Source: an uncultured Moraxella sp. (lineage in GTDB: Bacteria > Pseudomonadota > Gammaproteobacteria > Pseudomonadales > Moraxellaceae). From it: 12,149 nucleotides of DNA. Positions within the stretch are counted from its first letter, which is position 1. The number at the start of each line of letters is the position of its first letter. Shown piece after piece: positions 8,088 through 12,149 of the stretch. The notes beneath the pieces were generated by a model. It worked only from the letters and a program-made list of their open reading frames with translations. It was not told the origin of the DNA and searched no databases. A program made the translations under genes and the position numbers. The DNA lies in contig CAKMOY010000195.1 in the NCBI GenBank assembly GCA_927911235.1, positions 1 to 12,149 on the forward strand, written 5' to 3'.

Positions 8088-10010
8088 TTATTTTAACAAC
8101 AACGCATTTACACGTTTTAAATACCCTGCAGGGTCGTCAAGCTGACCACCGTCCGCCAATACCGCTTGGTCAAACACCACTTGAGCTAGGTCATCAAACT
8201 GCTCTGACGTTTCCAACTTTTGAATCAAAGGGTGATTTGGATTGACTTCAAGCGTTGGTTTGCTTTCTGGCACAGGTTGCCCCATTTGTTTGAGCATTTG
8301 TACCATTTGTGGGCTAAGTTCGCCTTCGCCAACCACCAAACACGCAGGGCTATCCACCAAGCGATTTGACACTTTCACATCTTTGGCACGTCCGCTTAAC
8401 ACACTTTTAAGTTTTTCTACAATTGGTTTTAAGTTTTCTTCGGCTTGTTTGGCTTGTTCTTTTTCCGTTTCATCGGTCAAATCGTCCAAATCTACCGCAC
8501 CTTTGGCAATGTTTTGTAGTGGTGTGCCGTCAAATTCGTGGATAAAATTCATCGCCCAATTGTCCACATGGCTCGTCATCAAGATAACTTCAATGCCTTT
8601 TTTCTTAAACACTTCCAATTGTGGACTATTTTTGGCACTTGCCAAATTTTCAGCGGTCAGATAATAAATCGCCTTTTGTCCGTCTTTCATGCGAGCTTTA
8701 TAATCGGCAAAACTTGTCACCACGTTGTCATCGGTGCTAGTCGCATAGCGGAGCAATTTGGCGATTTTTTCTTGGTTTGGCATATCTTCGCCAAGCCCTT
8801 CTTTTAGCACATTGCCAAATTCGGCATAAAATTGCTTGAACTTTTCTTGTTTTTCGGCTTCATCGCTATTTGCCAAGCTTGCCAAAACGGTCAAAATACG
8901 GCGTGCATTGCCGTCCCGAATGGCTTTGACATCACGGCTTTCTTGCAAAATTTCACGGCTAACGTTAAGTGGTAAATCGGCGGTATCAATCACGCCTTTG
9001 ACAAAACGCAAGTACATAGGCAACAATTGTTCAGCATCTTCCATGATAAACACACGTTTGACGTACAATTTTAAACCACGTTGTTGTTCACGTTGATACA
9101 GGTCAAATGGGGCTTTTTTAGGAATATACAAAAGTTGAGTATATTGCAAACGCCCTTCCACACGGTTATGCGACCAAGTCAATGGCTCGTCATAATCGTA
9201 CGTCAAGTTTTTGTAAAATTCGTTGTATTCTTCGTCTTCAATTTCGCTTGCCGAGCGTGTCCACAAGGCATTGGCTTGGTTAATCGTTTCCCATTCATCG
9301 GTTGCGACCATTTGACCGTTTGCGGTTTCGCCATTGGTTTTTTGTTCTTCGGTCAATTCTTCTTCTTGCCACACTTCTTTTCGCATTTGAATTGGCAAAG
9401 TAATGTGGTCAGAATATTTATTGACTAATGTTTTGATTTTATGGCGGTCAAGGTATTCAGCGTGTTCGTCTTTGACGTGCAAAATAATGGTTGTGCCACG
9501 TTCGGCTTTGTCAATGGCTTCTGTGGTAAATTCGCCCGTGCCGTTTGACACCCAACGTACGCCTTGCGAGCTTAGTTCGCCTGCTTTTCGGCTTTCAACG
9601 GTAATTGTGTCGGCAACGATAAAGCCTGAGTAAAAACCCACGCCAAATTGTCCGATTAAATTGCCGTCTTGTTTTTGAGCATCGCTAAGTTTTTCTAAAA
9701 ATGATTTTGTGCCAGATTTGGCAATCGTACCCAAATTTTCAATCGCATCGGCTAGGTTCATACCGATACCGTTGTCAATAAATTTAATGGTTTTGGCATC
9801 TTTGTCAATGTCAATGCGGATTTTTAACTCGCTGTCGTTTTCAAAAAGGCTGTCATCGGCATTGCCTAAAAAACGCAACTTGTCGCAAGCGTCAGACGCA
9901 TTTGACACCAGCTCACGCACAAAAATATCGGCATTTGAGTAGAGTGAGTGAGTTACAAGGTGTAAAAGTTGGGCGACTTCGGTTTCAAAAACATGTGTTT
10001 GTTGGGTCAT
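8088..10010 (-). CDS. htpG: Chaperone HtpG (bacterial Hsp90)
   Basis: The 640-residue protein is a full-length bacterial Hsp90 (E. coli HtpG has 624), a cytoplasmic ATP-driven dimeric chaperone that remodels client proteins with the DnaK system. The N-terminal GHKL ATPase domain shows VRELVSNASDACDKL (Glu33 general base, Asn37 for magnesium), DNGIGM (79-84) and the lid GQFGVGFYSGF (120-130). The middle domain contains LPLNVSREILQESRD, with the Arg that contacts the ATP phosphate, and the C-terminal dimerisation part runs to the end. GGAG (10017-10020) lies six bases before the ATG and fixes the start. A sigma32-type promoter lies just upstream, so heat-shock control independent of the neighbouring genes is likely. 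No defects are seen. Confidence 0.98.
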   Translation of the reverse strand: MTQQTHVFETEVAQLLHLVTHSLYSNADIFVRELVSNASDACDKLRFLGNADDSLFENDSELKIRIDIDKDAKTIKFIDNGIGMNLADAIENLGTIAKSGTKSFLEKLSDAQKQDGNLIGQFGVGFYSGFIVADTITVESRKAGELSSQGVRWVSNGTGEFTTEAIDKAERGTTIILHVKDEHAEYLDRHKIKTLVNKYSDHITLPIQMRKEVWQEEELTEEQKTNGETANGQMVATDEWETINQANALWTRSASEIEDEEYNEFYKNLTYDYDEPLTWSHNRVEGRLQYTQLLYIPKKAPFDLYQREQQRGLKLYVKRVFIMEDAEQLLPMYLRFVKGVIDTADLPLNVSREILQESRDVKAIRDGNARRILTVLASLANSDEAEKQEKFKQFYAEFGNVLKEGLGEDMPNQEKIAKLLRYATSTDDNVVTSFADYKARMKDGQKAIYYLTAENLASAKNSPQLEVFKKKGIEVILMTSHVDNWAMNFIHEFDGTPLQNIAKGAVDLDDLTDETEKEQAKQAEENLKPIVEKLKSVLSGRAKDVKVSNRLVDSPACLVVGEGELSPQMVQMLKQMGQPVPESKPTLEVNPNHPLIQKLETSEQFDDLAQVVFDQAVLADGGQLDDPAGYLKRVNALLLK

Positions 10011-10061
10011 AAATTTCTCCGTTGTTTTTTCAAAAATTTAGCTTTTTATTTAACAAGGATA

Positions 10062-10089
10062 ATTTATGGGTTTTGGATAAGTTTTCAAG
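10062..10089 (-). promoter_or_regulatory. Sigma32 (RpoH) heat-shock promoter of htpG
   Basis: On the minus strand CTTGAAA (10089-10083) is followed after 12 bases by CCCATAAAT (10070-10062). This closely fits the RpoH consensus CTTGAA-N13-15-CCCCATnT, lacking only the first C of the -10 box. The expected transcript start leaves a leader of about 45 bases before the htpG ATG. The site lies between the stop of the small membrane protein gene and htpG, so htpG is a separate heat-shock unit within a run of minus-strand genes. Confidence 0.8.
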
Positions 10090-10108
10090 TTTTTTAATAA
10101 AAAGTGAT

Positions 10109-10522
10109 TTAAAAATGTGGTAATTTGTCAAATGCAATGGCATTAGGATTATCTGTATAATAAGCATTTGTTTGCTCTTTAAAAATCAGATGATTTGATA
10201 AATCGCCTTTTCTTGTTGGTAACACATCACTAATCACGACAATTTTATCATTTTGTGTTTGTTTACCAATCAAAACGCCTGTTTCAAGTGGATATTGAGC
10301 ATGGTTATAAAAATTATTAAATAAAGTTGTGTACAGTTTTTGGTCATAAACTCGCAAAAATGTATCTCGCCCCTGTGTCAGTCTAGCCACGCTCACGCAT
10401 TTACCATCAAAGCATTGCCGATAAATATCTGTCATAAAGAAAACAAAATGTAAATAATTGATAAATAAGAAAATTATTAGATAAAAAATATGACGTTTTT
10501 TAAAAATATATGGTTTCATCAT
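10109..10522 (-). CDS. Small membrane-anchored protein of unknown function, coupled to the denV-like gene
   Basis: I do not recognise this 137-residue protein. After a basic start (KPYIFKKRH) comes a hydrophobic segment at about residues 11-30 rich in Ile, Leu and Phe. It is either a signal anchor or an uncleaved signal peptide, and would place the rest in the periplasm by the positive-inside rule. The exported part begins with a closely spaced Cys pair (CFDGKC) that could form a disulfide. It then has GRDTFLRVYDQKLY, a region ending in IVVISDVLPTRKGD, and a polar C-terminus. Its ATG overlaps the TGA of the upstream denV-like gene in an ATGA arrangement; a second ATG follows at once. This suggests translational coupling, yet one partner is a cytoplasmic DNA repair enzyme and the other appears membrane-bound. 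No defect is seen in this gene. Confidence 0.65.
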   Translation of the reverse strand: MMKPYIFKKRHIFYLIIFLFINYLHFVFFMTDIYRQCFDGKCVSVARLTQGRDTFLRVYDQKLYTTLFNNFYNHAQYPLETGVLIGKQTQNDKIVVISDVLPTRKGDLSNHLIFKEQTNAYYTDNPNAIAFDKLPHF

Positions 10523-10990
10523 GGCGATAATTTTCCGTATTTTGTTAATTCAACACAATATTTTTTATCATCAATCACCACGCCATTCATCTTATACCAA
10601 TTTGGCTTGGCGTGGATTTTTTCAATTAATCGCTCAATATTCACCGCTTTATCAGCGTTATTTGGCAAAAAATCACCATAAAACCGTTCGTCAATCACTT
10701 GCCGAAAATCGACAATATCGTCCTTAAGCGTAATGTTAAAACCACGTTTTAACACTTCATCACGCAAGGCAAAATAGCGGTTTTCAATAAACGCCAATTT
10801 ATCATAAAAAAAACAGCACATGCCCCGTACTCATGCGGTAAGTCGGCACGATTTTTTTGCAAATTTCAACATAGCTATACTTGTCGCACGCCTGTTTGAC
10901 AAGGGCAAAAATGCGAGTAATTTCACGATATTCAGCGAACAGATGTTGGTCTGTTAAAAGCGTTACGTTAATGATGTTAATTCTAGTCAT
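10519..10990 (-). pseudogene. denV: Pyrimidine-dimer DNA glycosylase / AP lyase (T4 endonuclease V type) with a one-base frameshift
   Basis: The restored 156-residue protein strongly resembles phage T4 endonuclease V (138 residues), which cuts the glycosyl bond at UV-induced cyclobutane dimers and nicks the abasic site. It starts MTRINI, with Thr2 as the N-terminal nucleophile. DQHLFAEYREITR includes His16, Arg22, the catalytic Glu23 and Arg26 at the T4 positions. Further on come GHVLFFYDKL, LKRGFNI and PNWYKMNG (Trp131-Lys133). About 20 extra residues follow at the C-terminus. As written, the frame from ATG 10990 ends after 62 residues just past a coding-strand T8 tract (10806-10813). The rest lies in the other frame down to TGA 10519-10521. 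Removing one T joins them exactly. The gene lies after ilvA and overlaps the next gene by four bases. The ribosome binding site is weak. As written the enzyme would be non-functional. Confidence 0.92.
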
Positions 10991-11022
10991 AATTTTTTTA
11001 AGGGTTTGTTTAAAAGTTTAAT

Positions 11023-11050
11023 AAAAACAAGGCTTATCGCTGTGATAAGC
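11023..11050 (-). terminator. Probable rho-independent terminator after ilvA
   Basis: On the minus strand GCTTATC (11050-11044) pairs with GATAAGC (11038-11032) around a five-base loop. A short spacer and a run of five T (11027-11023) follow. The 7-base-pair stem is modest and the T run does not follow directly, so termination may be partial, allowing some readthrough into the denV-like gene 33 bases further on. Confidence 0.6.
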
Positions 11051-11103
11051 TTTAATTTTGTGAAAAGATTTGTTAAAATATTTTAATAATTATTTAAAAA
11101 TAA

Positions 11104-12149
11104 TTAATTATTTAAAACAATTTGATACCCCAAATTATCGGTAATATTTTCACATTCATAGCCGATATTTTGTAGGGTGTTTTGCAAGGTTTCCGCCGTT
11201 TGTTCACCCATTTGAATCCCTGCCAAAATCCGCCCTTCTGCCGCCCCATGATTGCGGTAATGAAATAGCGAAATATTAAAATTTTGTCCCAATTTTTCCA
11301 AAAAGTTTAACAACGCCATTGGACGTTCTGGAAACATAATTCTAAAAATTTGTTCATCATTTAAATTAGCATGACCGCCGATTAAATAACGGATATGGGT
11401 TTTGGCAATTTCATCATCGGTTAAATCAACGACTTGATAACCTTCGGTGGTAAGCAGTTCAAAAATTGCTTGGCGTTCTTTTTGCCCTTCTTTTAACGCA
11501 ATGCCGACAAAAATATTGGCATCGGCTTGGCTCGGGTTTAGGCGATAGTTAAATTCGGTGATGTTGCGTCCTTTTAATGCTCGGCAAAAGTCCAAAAATG
11601 CCCCTGTTTTTTCAGGAATGGTAACGGCAAAGATGGCTTCTTTTTTCTCGCCAATTTCGGTGCGTTCAGCGATATAGCGTAAACGGTCAAAATTCATGTT
11701 TGCACCGCACAAGATTGCTACGCAGTTTTTGCCTTGAATGTTATGTTCTTGGATATATTTTTTCATGCCCGCCACCGCCAACGCCCCAGCAGGTTCAACG
11801 ATACTGCGAGTGTCTTCGTAAACGTCTTTTAGGGCAGCACAGACTTCGTCATTGCTACAAGTCACCACGTCAGGCTCGATGACGTTGCCAGAGTTGTCGC
11901 TTTTTGGCATATTGACGATTTTAAAGGGCAATTCGCCAATTTGGGCAACGGCAACACCGTCCACAAATAGCCCAACTTGCGGTAAGCGTGTGCGTTCGCC
12001 TGTTTCAAGGGCGATTTTTAAACAAGCGGCATTTTCAGGCTCAACGGCAATGACTTTGACGTGCGGTGCAACTTCACCCAAAAATGCCGAAATCCCTGCA
12101 ATCAAGCCACCACCGCCAACAGCAACAAACACATAATCCATTTTTCGCC
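11104..12149 (-). CDS. ilvA: Threonine ammonia-lyase, biosynthetic type (5' end outside window)
   Basis: The frame is open to the window edge, so the visible Met at 12141 is internal and about the last two thirds of the protein is seen. IlvA deaminates threonine to 2-oxobutanoate, the first committed step to isoleucine, using PLP. The PLP phosphate-binding loop reads VAVGGGGLIAG, followed by VIAVEPENAACLK, VGLFVDGVAV and EPAGALAVAGMKKY, all close to E. coli IlvA. The PLP-binding Lys lies in the missing part. After the catalytic domain come two ACT-like regulatory repeats, one beginning near IFAVTIPEKTGAFLDF and one near FPERPMALLNFLEKLG. This marks the long, isoleucine-inhibited biosynthetic form rather than the short catabolic TdcB. 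No frameshift is seen in the visible part. Confidence 0.96.
   Translation of the reverse strand, partial: RKMDYVFVAVGGGGLIAGISAFLGEVAPHVKVIAVEPENAACLKIALETGERTRLPQVGLFVDGVAVAQIGELPFKIVNMPKSDNSGNVIEPDVVTCSNDEVCAALKDVYEDTRSIVEPAGALAVAGMKKYIQEHNIQGKNCVAILCGANMNFDRLRYIAERTEIGEKKEAIFAVTIPEKTGAFLDFCRALKGRNITEFNYRLNPSQADANIFVGIALKEGQKERQAIFELLTTEGYQVVDLTDDEIAKTHIRYLIGGHANLNDEQIFRIMFPERPMALLNFLEKLGQNFNISLFHYRNHGAAEGRILAGIQMGEQTAETLQNTLQNIGYECENITDNLGYQIVLNN

Noticed and set aside
10802..10990. A stand-alone 62-residue protein at the start of the denV-like gene
   Set aside because: It matches the N-terminal part of endonuclease V, and the remainder follows in the other frame immediately after a T8 tract, so it is a truncated product and not a separate gene.
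11032..11050. The inverted repeat after ilvA as an operator or attachment site
   Set aside because: Its position after the ilvA stop, hairpin shape and nearby T run fit a terminator better, and no mobile element or regulator gene is next to it.

Overview
The window looks like a chromosomal segment of an AT-rich gammaproteobacterium of the Moraxellaceae, most likely Moraxella or a close relative. This rests on the gene set, the low G+C content, a Pseudomonas-like AspRS and the divergent GAPDH-type enzyme. The genus is inferred from recalled family resemblance, not from a search.

Left arm (1-3250, minus strand): aspS, a late lipid A acyltransferase (LpxL/HtrB type) and a partial GT-A-fold glycosyltransferase lie head to tail with gaps of 32-39 bases. 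They probably form one transcript from a good sigma70-like promoter upstream of aspS. The last two genes suggest lipooligosaccharide assembly.

Centre (3373-8047, plus strand): sohB, a SppA-type serine peptidase without the usual N-terminal membrane anchor, ends at a strong intrinsic terminator. It is followed by a Pif1-family helicase with a charged insert and a C-terminal helix-turn-helix region. Next comes a very AT-rich orphan gene of unknown function, broken by one frameshift, and then a GAPDH/erythrose-4-phosphate dehydrogenase gene, also broken by one frameshift. A bidirectional terminator separates this from htpG.

Right arm (8088-12149, minus strand, in transcription order): partial ilvA (threonine deaminase with its regulatory domains), a denV-like pyrimidine-dimer glycosylase gene broken by a frameshift, a small membrane-anchored protein whose start overlaps the denV stop (ATGA), and htpG with its own sigma32-type heat-shock promoter.

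The most notable pattern is that three genes within 4.1 kb each carry one surplus base in an A/T homopolymer (A6, A6, T8). In all three, removing one base restores a continuous, family-consistent reading frame. Intact genes nearby read through A6-A7 tracts without damage. The cause could be homopolymer miscalls, real polymorphic tracts or real decay, and the sequence alone cannot say which. Apart from the uncharacterised partner of denV and the AT-rich orphan, I see no evidence for a wholly new system. I see no tRNA, rRNA, CRISPR array, insertion sequence or phage.
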